From positions 248,476,008 to 248,540,007 of the forward strand of contig NC_053489.1 of NCBI RefSeq assembly GCF_905171775.1: 64,000 bases of DNA, read 5' to 3'. This DNA comes from Rana temporaria (lineage: Eukaryota > Chordata > Amphibia > Anura > Ranidae). How positions within the stretch are numbered: the first letter of the stretch is position 1; the number at the start of each line of letters is the position of its first letter. Shown piece by piece: positions 63,345 through 64,000 of this stretch. The position numbers and the translations under genes are program-made. The notes under the pieces are model-generated. The model was given only the letters and a program-made list of their open reading frames with translations. It did not search any database and had not been told where the DNA came from.

Positions 63345-63597
63345 TGCCTCAGAGAGAACGGGGAGGGGGGGCGGGACGAGCGCCGTCAGATTACATACAG
63401 CAAGAATCTCCTGTTTACTCAGCGGCCTCTGTAATAGGAAGTCCCGTCTCCTGGGCCGGCATTGGACCAGTGTTCTGTCTATCATAGAAGCCAAACCAGG
63501 AGGCGGGACTTTGTATTAAAGAGGCCGCCGAGTAAAGAGGAGATTCTCACTGTATGTAATCTGACGGCGCTCATCCCGCCCCCCTCCCTGAGATAGG
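63345..63597. repeat. Palindrome with ~115-bp arms
   Basis: GGGGGGCGGGACGAGCGCCG and TCAGATTACATACAGCAAGA in the left arm pair with TCTCACTGTATGTAATCTGA and CGGCGCTCATCCCGCCCCCC in the right. The centre near 63470 contains GTGTTCTGTCTATCATAGAA. Confidence 0.88.
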
Positions 63598-63627
63598 CAT
63601 TAATCAGGCTGCAATTATGGCAATGGG

Positions 63628-63800
63628 GAGGCTGCAGATGGGCATTAATCAAGCTGTATTGATAGACAATTTTGAGGCTGCAGATGGGCATTAATCAAGC
63701 TGTATTGATAGGCAATTTTGAGGCTGCAGATGGGCATTAATCAAGCTGTATTGATAGACAATTTTGAGGCTGCAGATGTGCGTTGATCAGGCTGCATTGA
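63628..63800 (+). repeat. 46-bp tandem repeat, about 3.7 copies
   Basis: GAGGCTGCAGATGGGCATTA starts copies at 63628, 63674, 63720 and 63766. Each continues AATCAAGCTGTATTGATAGA. Confidence 0.95.
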
Positions 63801-64000
63801 TGGGCACTGACCCTTATTTTGCTTCAAAGTTCTTTATTTAAAATAAAAAAAAAAATCCTGAAACTTCCCTCTTAAAATGAAGGCGAGTGTTATATGCCTG
63901 CGAGTGTTATATGATGATAAATACATATATATTTACCCCATATGAAAAGTTATTGTCAGAAATTCCGATCGTCTGTATGCAATTACGACAGACAAAAAAA

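Larger units (their letters stand above)
63262..63926. mobile_element. GTATAACACTC-ended DNA element
   Basis: GTATTTATTGGCGTATAACA on the left pairs with the inverse of GTTATATGATGATAAATAC on the right. GAGTGTTATAT is repeated near the right end. The interior holds a palindrome (63345-63597) and a 46-bp tandem array (63628-63800). Confidence 0.6.

Overview
The window looks like a stretch of a large, repeat-rich vertebrate genome, most likely an anuran amphibian and plausibly a ranid frog. That reading rests on two single-coding-exon GPCR genes that resemble leukotriene B4 receptor 1 (BLT1), on vertebrate-type LINE, Tc1, hAT, DIRS and LTR elements, and on dense palindromic MITEs whose style I associate with frogs. 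It is inference from family resemblance; no search was run. There are no bacterial-type operons, CRISPR arrays or recognisable RNA genes.

Only two ordinary host genes can be supported, both on the + strand. They are the tandem BLT1-like receptors at 21070-22092 (340 aa) and 61010-62083 (357 aa). Each has seven membrane segments, a DRF version of the DRY motif, an NPxxY-type NPILY motif and a conserved BLT1-like C-terminal tail. Each also has a splice acceptor exactly 18 nt before the ATG, with the exon starting AGTAC in both. The 39 kb between them is almost entirely transposable elements.

Layout. 1-2655: edge of a minus-strand LTR retroelement with a PBS and a TGTAG...CTACA LTR, itself carrying a MITE. 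2.8-13 kb: dispersed repeats, an LTR-like block, a LINE 3' end, a Tc1 end and MITEs. 13.4-17.75 kb: two hAT-like elements with exact 8-bp target duplications, the larger one filled with minisatellites. 21-22 kb: receptor gene 1. 23.8-30.1 kb: repeats, then a 2.8-kb hAT-like element (8-bp TSD) that carries a long near-perfect palindrome and 24-bp and 21-bp minisatellites. 30.3-34.4 kb: MITEs, a fold-back Tc1, an LTR-element end and a LINE fragment. 35.1-42.4 kb: one old repeat split by an LTR-like insertion, which is in turn split by a 5.7-kb tyrosine-recombinase element with split direct repeats (Ngaro/PAT-type). That element has a broken recombinase and a large satellite payload. 42.8-47.2 kb: a mariner-like element with a nested MITE, more MITEs and another hAT-like element with TSD. 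49.9-53.15 kb: a DIRS element with intact reverse transcriptase/RNase H and tyrosine recombinase frames but no gag. 53.8-60.9 kb: palindromic repeats and a GATA microsatellite. 61-62.1 kb: receptor gene 2. 62.8-64 kb: further palindromic elements.

The most unusual signals are the satellite-loaded split-direct-repeat recombinase element, the gag-less but open DIRS copy, the LTR-like insertion flanked by an unusually long (26-31 bp) duplication, the long near-perfect palindrome at 27.66-28.13 kb, and the tandem BLT1-like receptors with identical exon starts.
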